Numbered from the stretch's first letter, positions 25,122 to 34,884 are shown. The stretch: DNA of 64,000 nucleotides from Winogradskyella eckloniae (GCF_013249045.1 NZ_JABRWP010000003.1:310001-374000), one strand, 5' to 3'. Translations and numbers: made by a program. The notes: generated by a model not told the origin, from the sequence alone.

Positions 25122-25634
25122 CTAACGGTCATTTTTTAGAATTGCAGATATAATTAAAGAAACAATAAAACCAAAGAATAAACTTCCAAGCAGCATCATG
25201 GTAGCTATAAAAAACTCAGAGGTAGAAATATTGAGCATCTTAGTTGCCATTTCTAATTGCTCGCCATTCATGTTAGGGTTTTGCTGCATCATTTGGTTAT
25301 AAGCTTCTTCTTTTTTTCCTAATAAAAACTCAGGCATTACGTATGCATAATGAATTGCCGCGTATATAGCAGAAATAAGTCCGCCAATTAGTGCCATAGC
25401 CATTCCTGTTTTTAAACCATCTTTAATGCTTAATACATTGGCATTTTGCTTTTTGTAAGTATTAATTCCGTAAAAAAAGATGACGATAGTCGCTATGGTA
25501 CTAAGTACACTTGCAATCCAATGGCTTTCAATATTCAATACATATAAAATTACAAGACTGGCGATAGTTAAAAGCCCTAAATAGATGCCGAAATTATAAG
25601 CAATAGGTTTAATTGGTGGTTTATTTTGATCCAT
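25122..25634 (-). CDS. DUF4199-type membrane protein
   Basis: A 170-residue integral membrane protein with four predicted TM helices (about 12-32, 38-56, 72-95 and 140-162) and a periplasmic or cytoplasmic loop rich in Met/Asn/Gln (YNQMMQQNPNMNG). Size and layout match DUF4199, which in Flavobacteriaceae commonly precedes a GT2 gene like the one here. Function unknown. It is the first gene of the envelope operon and diverges from the L31 gene. Confidence 0.8.
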   Translation of the reverse strand: MDQNKPPIKPIAYNFGIYLGLLTIASLVILYVLNIESHWIASVLSTIATIVIFFYGINTYKKQNANVLSIKDGLKTGMAMALIGGLISAIYAAIHYAYVMPEFLLGKKEEAYNQMMQQNPNMNGEQLEMATKMLNISTSEFFIATMMLLGSLFFGFIVSLIISAILKNDR

Positions 25635-25726
25635 AATAGTGTTAATTTATTGGTTAATTAATTAGTTAGTACTCAAAGTTACATAAATGTTACATACATT
25701 TGTATAATAAAATTTAGTAAAAAAGA

Positions 25727-25756
25727 TTGTAGGTTTGTAAAAATTACTTAAATTTG
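25727..25756 (+). promoter_or_regulatory. Promoter of the L31 gene
   Basis: TTG (25727-25729), 19 bases, TAAATTTG (25749-25756): a full match to the Bacteroidota consensus. The ATG is at 25793. Confidence 0.8.
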
Positions 25757-25792
25757 CACCTCGAAAATTGAATACAATTAAAGAATTTAGCG

Positions 25793-26044
25793 ATGAAAGC
25801 AGGAATACATCCAGAAAATTATAGAGTAGTAGCGTTTAAAGATATGTCTAATGAAGAAGTGTTTTTAACAAAATCTACAGCAGATACAAACGAAACTATT
25901 GATGTTGATGGAACAGAATACCCATTAGTAAAATTAGAAATTTCTAGAACATCTCACCCGTTTTACACTGGTAAATCTAAGTTAGTAGATACTGCTGGTC
26001 GTATTGATAAGTTTAAAAACAAATACGCTAAGTTTAAGAAATAA
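25793..26044 (+). CDS. rpmE: Ribosomal protein L31, type B
   Basis: An 83-residue L31 paralog of the large ribosomal subunit. The N-terminus [20 protein letters not shown] and the C-terminal [21 protein letters not shown] are diagnostic. It lacks the Cys residues of zinc-binding L31, so it is the zinc-independent type B (YkgM-like) form. In this phylum that form is often the only L31. It has its own promoter and terminator. Confidence 0.96.
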   Translation: MKAGIHPENYRVVAFKDMSNEEVFLTKSTADTNETIDVDGTEYPLVKLEISRTSHPFYTGKSKLVDTAGRIDKFKNKYAKFKK

Positions 26045-26064
26045 ACCTAGCTTACCGATAATCG

Positions 26065-26097
26065 AAAAAGCCTTTCTAATTAACAGAAAGGCTTTTC
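26065..26097 (+). terminator. Terminator of the L31 gene
   Basis: AAAAGCCTTTCT and AGAAAGGCTTTT form a perfect 12-base stem with a short loop. Confidence 0.88.
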
Positions 26098-26177
26098 TGT
26101 TTTGTACATTTAAGCTACTTTTGACGTGTTAGACTACCTCATTAGTAGCACTATAAACTTAAATCTATAATTTCAAT

Positions 26178-27353
26178 ATGAACTATATTCTATTTGACGG
26201 TCCTTACAGAAATAATTTATTACCATTTACGTTTACGAGACCTGTAGCAGATATTAGAGTAGGTATTTTAACCATTCGTCAAAAATGGGAATCCTTTCTA
26301 GAATATACTACAACAACGATAACGGAAGATTATTTATCTGATAAGTTTCCTATGGTAGAGATGGAAGAAAATATTATGATTAATGCGTCTTTTCTTCCAA
26401 ATCTTGAAGTTGTTGAAATTGTTAAAAATTTAAAACATAACCAAGCATTATTTAAAGATGAAGATGTTATAGCCTTCTATGCTAAAGAAGGAGAAGAGCA
26501 TAAAGATTTTTCACAGTTTGAAGCGATTGAGTTACAAAGCTCAATTCTAAAAATTGAAAACACTTGGGACATATTTGCTAAAAATGGTGAAGCAATAGAT
26601 GAGGATTTTAAATTAATTACCAAGGATAGAGAATCTGAACCGATACCAGATACAGTGCAAACTATAAATAGCGAGAACATTTTTATAGAAAAAGGAGCTG
26701 TTTTAAATTTTGCAACTTTAAATGCAAGTGCTGGTCCAATTTATATTGGTAGAGATTCAGAAATTATGGAAGGCGCTATGGTTAGAGGACCTTTAGCACT
26801 CTGTGATCATGCTACTTTAAAATTAGGAGCAAAAGTGTATGGTCCTACAACTGTTGGTCCACACAGTAAAGTAGGCGGTGAGGTTAGTAATTCTGTGATT
26901 TTCGGCTATTCTAATAAAGGTCATGATGGGTTTTTAGGCAACTCTGTTTTAGGTGAATGGTGTAATTTAGGTGCAGATACAAACAACAGTAATTTAAAAA
27001 ACAATTATGCAGAGGTAAGACTTTGGAATTATGAAACCGAAGGTTTTGCAAAAACCGGATTACAATTTTGTGGACTAATGATGGGAGACCACAGTAAATG
27101 TGGAATTAATACCATGTTTAATACTGGTACGGTTGTTGGTGTAAGTTCTAATATCTTTGGAAGTGGTTTTCCACGTAATTTTGTTCCAAGTTTTTCTTGG
27201 GGCGGAAACAGTGGTTTTGTAACCTATAAAACCCAAAAAGTATTTGAAGTCGCTAAAGTAGTAATGTCTAGAAGATCTATTGAATTTACAGAGCAAGACA
27301 AGGCTATTTTAGAGCATGTATATGAAGAAACAAAACAATATAGAAGAGAATAA
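26178..27353 (+). CDS. GlmU-family protein (putative sugar-1-phosphate nucleotidyl/acyltransferase)
   Basis: A 391-residue protein with a GlmU-like layout: a short N-terminal domain (MNYILFDGPYRNNLLPFTFTRPVADIR) and, from about 180, hexapeptide repeats forming a left-handed beta-helix (IYIGRDSEIMEGAMVRGP, VYGPTTVGPHSKVGGEV). The N-terminal domain lacks the usual LAAGxGTRM loop of true GlmU, so uridylyltransfer is doubtful. This matches the Bacteroidota 'GlmU family protein' of unproven reaction. It is followed by an exported propeller gene one base after its stop. Confidence 0.85.
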   Translation: MNYILFDGPYRNNLLPFTFTRPVADIRVGILTIRQKWESFLEYTTTTITEDYLSDKFPMVEMEENIMINASFLPNLEVVEIVKNLKHNQALFKDEDVIAFYAKEGEEHKDFSQFEAIELQSSILKIENTWDIFAKNGEAIDEDFKLITKDRESEPIPDTVQTINSENIFIEKGAVLNFATLNASAGPIYIGRDSEIMEGAMVRGPLALCDHATLKLGAKVYGPTTVGPHSKVGGEVSNSVIFGYSNKGHDGFLGNSVLGEWCNLGADTNNSNLKNNYAEVRLWNYETEGFAKTGLQFCGLMMGDHSKCGINTMFNTGTVVGVSSNIFGSGFPRNFVPSFSWGGNSGFVTYKTQKVFEVAKVVMSRRSIEFTEQDKAILEHVYEETKQYRRE

Positions 27354-27354
27354 T

Positions 27355-28275
27355 ATGAAATTAAAACCCAAATTAAACCTACTTTTTTTATTTATTGTAA
27401 CATTTGGTTTTGCTCAAGATGTTGAAGTTAAAAAACTTAAAATAAATAATAAACTCGATCATTTCGCAGCGAGAGTCGTAAAAGATAAAGTGTATTTTAG
27501 TTCTAATCTTACCAGAAAAAATGGACGTGTTATTTTAGATAAATTTTCTCAAACACTTTATGGTATTTATGAAGGTGTTGTAGCAGAAGATGGTGAAATA
27601 GAAGATGCACAACTTGTAAAAAGAAAAGAAGTAGGTATGCACAATATGACAGCTGCAACCTATTCTAAAGATGGAAAATACATGTATTTTACATCTAACC
27701 AAACTGAAGCTGGCGATAATAAATTACAAGGAAAAAACACTTTTAACCTCTTAATCCAACGTGCAGAGTACGAAGAGGGTAAAGGCTGGACCAATTTTAC
27801 AACGCTGCCATTTTGCGATAAAAATTTCAACTATTTGCATCCTGCTTTAAGTCCTGATGGTAATACATTATATTTTGTATCTACTATAAAGGGCACAAAA
27901 GGAAAATCTGATTTATATAAAGTGTCGGTAACTGATCATGAAACGTATGGCGAAATCACTAAACTTAGTGAAGACATTAATTCATCAAGAACTGAAATTT
28001 ATCCTTTTGTGAGTGCTGATAACAAACTTTATTTTTCTTCAGACAGACGAGGTGGTATTGGTGGTTTAGATATATACTGCTATGATTTAAATTCTTCAAA
28101 TTTAATGAAACCTGTATTGCTTTTAGAAGAACCTATTAATAGTAAAGGTGATGATTTTTCATTCTTTCTAAACGAAGATTTATCTACAGGTTATGTGTCT
28201 TCAAGACGATTAAAAGGTGAAGGTGGAGATGATTTGTATTACTTTAAAAATTTTGAAATAGAGGATGGTAAGTAA
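27355..28275 (+). CDS. Exported PD40/TolB-like beta-propeller protein
   Basis: A 306-residue exported protein starting at ATG 27355, one base after the previous stop; the longer reading from 27316 would overlap that gene and lose the signal peptide. The signal peptide is about 1-20 (cut after FGFA). It has WD40-like PD40 motifs (FSKDGKYMYFTSN-type, LSPDGNTLYFVS, SADNKLYFSSDRRGGIGGLDIY), as in the N-terminal part of OmpA-linked proteins of Bacteroidota. No OmpA domain is present. It probably binds a partner in the envelope, by inference. Confidence 0.82.
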   Translation: MKLKPKLNLLFLFIVTFGFAQDVEVKKLKINNKLDHFAARVVKDKVYFSSNLTRKNGRVILDKFSQTLYGIYEGVVAEDGEIEDAQLVKRKEVGMHNMTAATYSKDGKYMYFTSNQTEAGDNKLQGKNTFNLLIQRAEYEEGKGWTNFTTLPFCDKNFNYLHPALSPDGNTLYFVSTIKGTKGKSDLYKVSVTDHETYGEITKLSEDINSSRTEIYPFVSADNKLYFSSDRRGGIGGLDIYCYDLNSSNLMKPVLLLEEPINSKGDDFSFFLNEDLSTGYVSSRRLKGEGGDDLYYFKNFEIEDGK

Positions 28276-28284
28276 TTCGTAAAT

Positions 28285-29916
28285 TTAATTTTTCGTTTTT
28301 TTTACGGATTTTAATTCTAATAAATTATTAGGATTTATACCTAAGCCTGTGATGTTTTTTTGAGTAAATCTCACGACTTCATCATAGAATAAAGGTACAA
28401 TTGGAGCGGCTTCCATGATTAAGGAATCCATTTTGGTATATAATTGTGCTCGTGCCTCTGGCTGAGTTTCTAAGTATGAAGCTTCATACATTTTGTCAAA
28501 TACTTCGTTTTTAAAATGCGTATAGTTTGGACCAAAAGGCGCAAAGTTTTTGCTATAATATAAACTCAAGTAATTTTCAGCATCAGGATAATCTGCAATC
28601 CAACTGGCTCTAAAAAAATCAACCTGTCCATTTGCTTTAGCATCTTTTAAGCTTGATGGCGGAATGACATCTACATTTACCAGTAAGCCCGTTTTTTGTA
28701 ATTCGCGTTGAATAAATTCGCAAAAACTTAAATAATTACTGGTTGTTGTTAGTGTGATTTCTGGGTTTTTTATGCCTGTTTCGTTTATAAATTCTGAAAC
28801 TAATTGTTTCGCTAATTCTGGTTGATAAGTGAAACCAATGGAAGGATCAAAACCAGGTAAACCTTTAGGGATAAAACCGCCATTAGCAGGTATGCCTATA
28901 CCGTTTCTTAAATAAGTCATCATTTTAGTACGATCAAAACCTACATTAATTGCTTTTCTCAGTTTTAAAGCTTGAATACTTTTTACGTCTGTTTCCATAT
29001 AGAAAGCCAAATATTCCGTATTGAGGTATGGACCACGTATCATTTTTACGTCCTTCGCATAGTGTGATTTTAGTTTCCCTTGAGAGGTAAGTATTTCATC
29101 TTTATATGAGCCATCTAATCCCGACACAAAATCAATATTACCTTGCGCAAATTGAAGAAATTCACTCTGTTTATCTGGTAAAAAGGTAATTGCAATGGCT
29201 TCTAAGTATGGTAGATTTTGACCTAAGGAATCGGTTTCGAAATAATGATTGTTTTTTCTAAAAACGAGTTTCAGGTTTTCTTCCCAACGCTTAAATTTAA
29301 ATGGTCCTGTCCCTATTGGGTTTGATCTAAAGTCATTGCCAAAATGCGTTACAATTTCTTTAGGAACCACAGAGCAATATTTCATGGTTAATAACCCTAA
29401 AAATGCTGGAAACGGTTGTTTTAATTTCACCTGAAAAATCGAATCATTTAAGGCCGTATAAGCTTTAACCTTATTTAAAACCCAACTTCCTGGTGATGCC
29501 ACATTTTTATCTTGTAATCTGCTGAAGCTGTATTCAAAATCTGATGCATTTACACGCCTAGTAGAATCACTATTAAAAAAATGATGCTTATGGAAATAGA
29601 CGTCATTTCTAAGCGTAAATGTGTAGGTGGTGGCACTATCAGTAATGGTCCAGTTTTTTGCAATACAAGGTTTTACATTTAACTGATGGTCCATTTGTAC
29701 TAAACCGTTAAATAACTGGTGTGTAGCCCAAATATCTGCCAAATCTTTTGAAAACGCAGGATCTAGTGACCCAATGTTTTTATGCTCGTTGTACCGAAAT
29801 ACAAGATGATCCTTGTTAATTTTAGTATTATTTGTACACGAACAAACCACTATAAAAAAAGGAATACATAGTATTTTAAAAAAAGATGCACTAAAAAAAT
29901 GAATTGCCTGCGTCAT
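28285..29916 (-). CDS. Peptide-type ABC substrate-binding lipoprotein (SBP_bac_5)
   Basis: A 543-residue OppA/DppA-like protein with lipobox VVCSC near 23-27. The typical order is seen: HLVFRYNEHKNIGSLDPAFS at the start, then LFNGLVQMD, GTGPFKFKRWEE, LRKAINVGFDRTKMM, and VDFFRASWIADYPDAENYL near the C-terminal lobe. Such proteins bind oligopeptides, nickel complexes or other solutes for import. No DppB/DppC permease is nearby. Instead it overlaps in operon with a 3+5-TM protein and an ATPase. It converges with the propeller gene. Confidence 0.88.
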   Translation of the reverse strand: MTQAIHFFSASFFKILCIPFFIVVCSCTNNTKINKDHLVFRYNEHKNIGSLDPAFSKDLADIWATHQLFNGLVQMDHQLNVKPCIAKNWTITDSATTYTFTLRNDVYFHKHHFFNSDSTRRVNASDFEYSFSRLQDKNVASPGSWVLNKVKAYTALNDSIFQVKLKQPFPAFLGLLTMKYCSVVPKEIVTHFGNDFRSNPIGTGPFKFKRWEENLKLVFRKNNHYFETDSLGQNLPYLEAIAITFLPDKQSEFLQFAQGNIDFVSGLDGSYKDEILTSQGKLKSHYAKDVKMIRGPYLNTEYLAFYMETDVKSIQALKLRKAINVGFDRTKMMTYLRNGIGIPANGGFIPKGLPGFDPSIGFTYQPELAKQLVSEFINETGIKNPEITLTTTSNYLSFCEFIQRELQKTGLLVNVDVIPPSSLKDAKANGQVDFFRASWIADYPDAENYLSLYYSKNFAPFGPNYTHFKNEVFDKMYEASYLETQPEARAQLYTKMDSLIMEAAPIVPLFYDEVVRFTQKNITGLGINPNNLLELKSVKKTKN

Positions 29917-29919
29917 AAT

Positions 29920-31713
29920 CTATCCTTCAGAAAGTGCCTTCCACTTTTTTATTGAATTCGTAAAAAAGAATAAAAATAGCAAGGCGCCAAAGAAAAATAC
30001 AAAACTCCAATTGACATCAAACCAATCGAATATTGTATCACATTGATAACCAGATTGGTAATAATCTTTGCGTTCTCTACAGGCATCTTCTTGATGCGTT
30101 GCTATTGTTCCTATAATTAATAATAAGTACAACGGAAAACCAATTATAGAAATGTTTACACAAATACCAACTATTATTTTGCGTATACGATCTGAATATA
30201 AGATAGGGATTGCTAAAATGATAGTGCTAAGAATTAATGAAAAATATAATAATGTGTAGCTAATTGTATCTTCTATAGACGTCAGTACATAAGATAAAAC
30301 AGTGCCTAGTAAAGCAATAATTAAGGCAATAATACCAACGGTTATTACAGAAAACAGTAACGGTTTAAGACCTGTAGTTCTAAACATAAAAATAATACAA
30401 GAAAAGAAAAAGGCAAACCACATAAAGAAATGAATACTATCTGCAAATGGTGTGGATGCTTTTATGTCTTCTATATTTTCAAAGGTATTTTTTAATGCTG
30501 CGTTTTGATAGAACAAAGGGGTAACTCTTTCGCTGTAAAATTGTTCGAGCTTAGTTTGTTCATATATAAATTCTGAATTAAAATATGGGTCTTTTGGTTC
30601 TGTTCTAATAAAGTGTTTAACTTCAAAAGTATCAGGATGGTAAACTAAATCCGTCCATTTTTTTGCTGTTAAGTTGTGCGGTATTTTGTAGGTGTCAGAA
30701 ATTTTTAAAAAGTCATCAATTAAAGTAGTGATTTCAGCTTTGTCATTTCGGTCTAAAAGTTCAGCGTTTTTTTTGTTTCTGTAAAAATCTCTCAATGTAA
30801 ATACACGATCGTCATAAGAATTGTACTCATAATCAATATATACATTAGAATTGTATGTGTAGTCTTTAAAGTGATGGTCAATTAAAGTGTCGTTTTTGGC
30901 TATATAAAAGGTAGAAGAAGCATTGTAATAACTTGGGTTAATTGTTTTTAAATAAGGTTTAATATTCACTACTGAATCTTTAAAATATAAAACAACAGTA
31001 CTGTCTAATTCCTTTGTATAAATAGGAGTAATTAATGTCGTATCTTCTATTGTATTGTAAGAATTATAAACCTGGTATTCGTCTATTGATATTTCTTTTG
31101 TACTTAAATTAAAAAATTGATACTTCTCTCCAGCGAATTCTTCAAAGGGTAAACGCTCGTCAATAAAATCAGCTGTTGTTTCGCAATACAAATCGAAAAA
31201 TAGTTGAGGATAATTACGACGATTAATTGTATAATCGTTAACGTTTTCAGAAAAGAACATGGCGACATCATTGGCAATGCCAATTTCTTTAGATATCTGC
31301 GCGTCTGGATATTTAAACGCTATGTATGATTTTACTCCAAAATTATACGATAAGAAAAAGGTACTACAACTATATATGATAATTATATAGCTGATAAATT
31401 GACCATATAGTTTTAAATTAGATGTTGGGTAGAAATTTTTAAACCCATTGTTTTTAAACATATAAATGAGCCAACCTACTAGCAGCAGAATGGAAACCAT
31501 GGTGGTAAAATAGACAGCTCCATTTTTAAAAAAGACGTCTTTTACATTGTGTTCATGTAGAATTTCTGGATTGGTAAGGGTCAGAAATCCAACAACAAAA
31601 AATAGTAAGTGTAGCAAAAAGGCACTTAATAGCATCCAAACTAACCGCGTATTCCAAATGGTAGGATAACGTTCTAGTAAATATTGGTTGGTTTTATGTA
31701 TAAATTTTTTCAT
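29920..31713 (-). CDS. Membrane protein with 3+5 TM helices and large soluble domain, in an ABC operon
   Basis: A 597-residue protein I do not recognise. Three TM helices near 25-47, 68-88 and 103-124 come first. Then there is a soluble stretch of about 290 residues (130-420) with many Tyr, Asp and Asn, probably outside. Five TM helices near 427-446, 450-478, 484-507, 515-540 and 568-590 follow. It lies 3 bases before the binding-protein gene and 16 after the ATPase gene, so it is probably the permease of this system. It does not look like the DppB/DppC permease family expected with an OppA-like partner. The topology recalls exporters with a large loop between TM blocks, but no family link can be claimed. 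Confidence 0.75.
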   Translation of the reverse strand: MKKFIHKTNQYLLERYPTIWNTRLVWMLLSAFLLHLLFFVVGFLTLTNPEILHEHNVKDVFFKNGAVYFTTMVSILLLVGWLIYMFKNNGFKNFYPTSNLKLYGQFISYIIIIYSCSTFFLSYNFGVKSYIAFKYPDAQISKEIGIANDVAMFFSENVNDYTINRRNYPQLFFDLYCETTADFIDERLPFEEFAGEKYQFFNLSTKEISIDEYQVYNSYNTIEDTTLITPIYTKELDSTVVLYFKDSVVNIKPYLKTINPSYYNASSTFYIAKNDTLIDHHFKDYTYNSNVYIDYEYNSYDDRVFTLRDFYRNKKNAELLDRNDKAEITTLIDDFLKISDTYKIPHNLTAKKWTDLVYHPDTFEVKHFIRTEPKDPYFNSEFIYEQTKLEQFYSERVTPLFYQNAALKNTFENIEDIKASTPFADSIHFFMWFAFFFSCIIFMFRTTGLKPLLFSVITVGIIALIIALLGTVLSYVLTSIEDTISYTLLYFSLILSTIILAIPILYSDRIRKIIVGICVNISIIGFPLYLLLIIGTIATHQEDACRERKDYYQSGYQCDTIFDWFDVNWSFVFFFGALLFLFFFTNSIKKWKALSEG

Positions 31714-31729
31714 AAGTAAATTCTAGTAT

Positions 31730-32881
31730 TTAAGAAACAAAAAAACGACGGGTTGAGGCGGTTATATTTCTAGTATAGGTAACTTCAATGTTATGCTTTC
31801 CTAAGGCTTCAAGCACAGAAGAAAAACTGGTAGTGTTATGAAAATAGGCTACGTAAATTCCGCCATTAAAGATTAATTTTTCAAGATTTAAGTCTTTAAA
31901 TACATTAAGTAACGCTTGGCGTTCTGCAGTACTATCTAATTCTACAATTAATTGATTGCTTTCCGCCTTGTTTGAAGTTTTATTGTCTTTGTATTTTCCA
32001 TCTTTCAGATATATTACTTTATCTGAAATCTTTTCAACTTCATATAATTGTTGAGAACTAAGAATCAATGCAATTGGGTTATTGAGAGAATTACACATAG
32101 ATTTTAAATCTTCTAAAATCACTTGCTGTGCTAAAACGTCTAAATTAGCCAAAGGCTCATCTAGTAAAAGTAACTCAGGCTGTCTAAGTAAGGTTCTGGC
32201 CAATTCAAAACGCATTTTGTAGCCAGAAGATAATTCATTCCACTTTAAATGTTTATAATTCCATAACCCAAAACGAGCGATCATCATAAGCACTCTAGTT
32301 TCGTTTTCTTCTGGAGAAATACCATAGTTAGACAAAACAAATTTTAGATTGTCTTTTAAGCTACCATACCACTTTTGCGTGCGCTGCGGTATGTAGACTA
32401 AGTTAGTTCTTAGGTCGTAGTTTGAGTTGTAAGAGGTGTCAAAATTAAAATCTAAAGAACCTGTATTGTGCTTTATTTCTTTGGCTAATATGCGAAGTAA
32501 GGTTGTTTTACCATTTCCGTTTTCACCAACCAAACCATAAACTTCTCCTTTGTTGATATCTACAGAAATAGGACCTAGCTGAAATCGGTTTGTACCATAA
32601 CTTTTGGTTAAAGCTTTACCAGAAACTACAGGTATATCAGTAGCGTATACTGTAATTGGGAGTTGAGATGCACGCTCTAGAATAGCTAATGATTTTTCGA
32701 TAAATTCAGAGGTCTTATCAGGATTATTTTCTTTCCATTCTGTTAAATCAATAACAGCGCGATACAAGTCTAAGTCTTGGGTGTCAATAACACAATCCAT
32801 TAGTTTACGATAGCCAAGATCGGTATCATTATTTTTATAAAATGAAATAACTTCGCTAATTCGATTTTTGGCTTTAGACAT
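31730..32881 (-). CDS. ABC transporter ATPase with N- and C-terminal extensions
   Basis: A 383-residue ABC ATPase. An N-terminal helical extension of about 75 residues precedes the ATPase core (about 80-300). Walker A is GENGNGKTTLL, the signature is ELSSGYKMRFELARTL (variant SSGYK in place of SGGQ), Walker B is LLLLDEPLANLD, and the switch region is ILSSQQLYEVEKI, with Gln where the H-loop His normally is. A C-terminal regulatory part (~80 residues) follows. First gene of the three-gene ABC operon; it diverges from mtaB. Confidence 0.87.
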   Translation of the reverse strand: MSKAKNRISEVISFYKNNDTDLGYRKLMDCVIDTQDLDLYRAVIDLTEWKENNPDKTSEFIEKSLAILERASQLPITVYATDIPVVSGKALTKSYGTNRFQLGPISVDINKGEVYGLVGENGNGKTTLLRILAKEIKHNTGSLDFNFDTSYNSNYDLRTNLVYIPQRTQKWYGSLKDNLKFVLSNYGISPEENETRVLMMIARFGLWNYKHLKWNELSSGYKMRFELARTLLRQPELLLLDEPLANLDVLAQQVILEDLKSMCNSLNNPIALILSSQQLYEVEKISDKVIYLKDGKYKDNKTSNKAESNQLIVELDSTAERQALLNVFKDLNLEKLIFNGGIYVAYFHNTTSFSSVLEALGKHNIEVTYTRNITASTRRFFVS

Positions 32882-32925
32882 ATACTAAGTATTTAATGAT
32901 TTTAACGTTAGTGCTGTCTATTTGA

Positions 32926-32956
32926 TTGCAAGACCACTAACATTTACGTAAATTTG
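32926..32956 (+). promoter_or_regulatory. Promoter of mtaB
   Basis: TTG (32926-32928), 20 bases, TAAATTTG (32949-32956), 70 bases before the mtaB ATG. Confidence 0.7.
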
Positions 32957-33026
32957 CGCACTTAAATTTTTGCAATAAGTAAATATAAATTAAAAAGAGC
33001 CTGAAACAAATTTAGGACGACAAAAA

Positions 33027-34340
33027 ATGGAATCAAAAAAAGTAGCTTTTTATACCTTAGGCTGTAAACTTAATTTTTCTGAAACTTCGACTATAGCAAG
33101 AAGTTTTTCGGATGAAGGATTTTATCGTGTAGACTTTAAGGAAAAAGCAGATATTTATGTAATTAATACCTGTTCAGTTACAGAAAATGCAGATAAGCGA
33201 TTTAAATCTATTGTAAAACAGGCGCAAAAGAATAATCCAGAAGCATTTGTTGCGGCTATTGGTTGCTATGCCCAATTAAAACCAGAAGAATTGGCAGATG
33301 TCCATGGTGTAGATTTAGTTTTAGGTGCTACTGAAAAATTTAAGATTACAGATTATCTAAATGATCTAACAAAAAATGATTTTGGAGAAGTCCATTCTTG
33401 TGAAATTGAAGAGGCAGATTTTTATGTTGGGAGTTATTCTATAGGTGACAGAACAAGAGCTTTTTTAAAAGTGCAAGATGGTTGCGACTATAAATGTACC
33501 TATTGTACAATTCCCTTGGCAAGAGGCATATCGCGTAGTGATACGATGAGTAATGTTTTAAAGAATGCAAAAGAAATCTCAGAACAAGGCATTAGAGAAA
33601 TTGTATTAACAGGTGTAAATATTGGCGACTACGGTAAAGGAGAGTTTGGGAATAAAAAACACGAACATACTTTTTTAGATTTAGTCACTGAACTCGATAA
33701 GGTAAAAGGCATAGAGCGGCTAAGAATATCATCTATAGAGCCCAATTTACTTAAAAATGAAACGATTGATTTAGTGTCTAAATCGAGAGCATTTGTACCA
33801 CATTTTCATGTGCCATTACAAAGTGGCAGCAACGATATTTTGAAAAAGATGAAACGGCGTTACATGAAAGAATTGTACGTAGATCGCGTTGCTAAAATAA
33901 AAGAAGTTATGCCACATGCATGTATTGGTGTGGATGTTATTGTTGGTTTTCCGGGAGAAACAGATGAGCATTTTTTAGAAACCTATAACTTTTTAAGCGA
34001 GCTCGATATATCGTATCTGCATGTGTTTACTTATTCAGAACGCGATAATACTGAAGCAGCAACTATGGAAGGTGTGGTGTATAAAAATGTAAGAGCAAAA
34101 CGCAGTAAAATGCTAAGAGGTTTATCTGCAAAAAAGCGTCGTGCATTCTACGAAAAACAACTAGAAACGGAACGCACGGTTTTATTTGAAGGCGAAAATA
34201 AGGAAGGTTATATCCATGGTTTTACAGAGAATTATGTTAAAGTAAAATCGCCTTGGAATCCAGAATTAGTAAATACCTTACATAAAGTTAAACTCAAAAA
34301 AATTGATGAAGATGGTTTGGTTAGGTTTGAGTTTTTATAA
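33027..34340 (+). CDS. mtaB: tRNA t6A37 methylthiotransferase MtaB
   Basis: A 437-residue radical-SAM methylthiotransferase converting t6A to ms2t6A at position 37 of tRNAs. The N-terminal UPF0004 domain binds an iron-sulfur cluster through Cys in TLGCKLN, INTCSVT and IGCYAQ. The radical-SAM motif is CDYKCTYCTIPLARG near 155-169 (CxxxCxxC). A C-terminal TRAM-like domain ends the protein (about 375-437). MtaB rather than MiaB is chosen because of TLGCKLNFSETS and ITDYL features typical of the MtaB subgroup. It has its own promoter and a bidirectional terminator. Confidence 0.93.
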   Translation: MESKKVAFYTLGCKLNFSETSTIARSFSDEGFYRVDFKEKADIYVINTCSVTENADKRFKSIVKQAQKNNPEAFVAAIGCYAQLKPEELADVHGVDLVLGATEKFKITDYLNDLTKNDFGEVHSCEIEEADFYVGSYSIGDRTRAFLKVQDGCDYKCTYCTIPLARGISRSDTMSNVLKNAKEISEQGIREIVLTGVNIGDYGKGEFGNKKHEHTFLDLVTELDKVKGIERLRISSIEPNLLKNETIDLVSKSRAFVPHFHVPLQSGSNDILKKMKRRYMKELYVDRVAKIKEVMPHACIGVDVIVGFPGETDEHFLETYNFLSELDISYLHVFTYSERDNTEAATMEGVVYKNVRAKRSKMLRGLSAKKRRAFYEKQLETERTVLFEGENKEGYIHGFTENYVKVKSPWNPELVNTLHKVKLKKIDEDGLVRFEFL

Positions 34341-34372
34341 ATCGAACTCCTCAAGTTTACTTTGATAAATAA

Positions 34373-34406
34373 AAAAAATCCGAAACTGTTTAGTTTCGGA
34401 TTTTTT
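34373..34406. terminator. Bidirectional terminator between mtaB and the GNAT gene
   Basis: ATCCGAAACT and AGTTTCGGAT form a 10-base perfect stem flanked by A and T tracts, placed between convergent genes. Confidence 0.9.
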
Positions 34407-34425
34407 AGTTGTTATGTTTTTGAAA

Positions 34426-34722
34426 TTATATGCGAATTCCTACTGGTAACATGCGCTTATATTTTCTATTTCGTCTTACAAATTTTGCGATTTCAGGACT
34501 GGTTGGCACTACACTAATGTTTCTTTCTTTAATGTTAGCGAATACAAGGTCTATAAAATCTAATTCAAATTCATCTGTTCTTATGGCATCAGGAATAATC
34601 ATTTTTGTTAAGAAGATCTTACGTTCTTGTAATGAATATTCAATAATGGCCATGTCGTTTTCAACCTTTAATTCAAATTGACGAAGAAAATCATTGTCAA
34701 TCAATTCAGCAGTTTCTGTCAT
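34426..34722 (-). CDS. Small GNAT-like N-acetyltransferase (YjdJ type)
   Basis: A 98-residue protein similar in size and order to the short YjdJ/GCN5-like proteins: a beta-rich start (QFELKVENDMAIIEYSLQERKIFLTKMIIP), a helix (DLVFANIKERNISVVPTSPEIAKFVRR) and a terminal strand. The acetyl-CoA loop (usually RGxG) is not evident: the expected place reads AIRTDEF. Enzyme activity is therefore uncertain. Converges with mtaB. Confidence 0.7.
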   Translation of the reverse strand: MTETAELIDNDFLRQFELKVENDMAIIEYSLQERKIFLTKMIIPDAIRTDEFELDFIDLVFANIKERNISVVPTSPEIAKFVRRNRKYKRMLPVGIRI

Positions 34723-34884
34723 AATTTCTTTAATTTAAGATTAGCGGTTGGCGTGTAGATACTATAAAATTATATAGTTTTGCTTTGCAAAGGTACAAAA
34801 AATCAACGAAAGTAATTAATTGTAGTTGTTAAAACCTTAAATTGTAAATAATTAGGACGTCCCATTTAAATTATTTTAAGACCT

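Noticed and set aside
27316-27354. Longer start for the PD40 propeller protein
   Set aside because: Overlaps the GlmU-family gene; ATG at 27355 directly follows its stop and begins a signal peptide.
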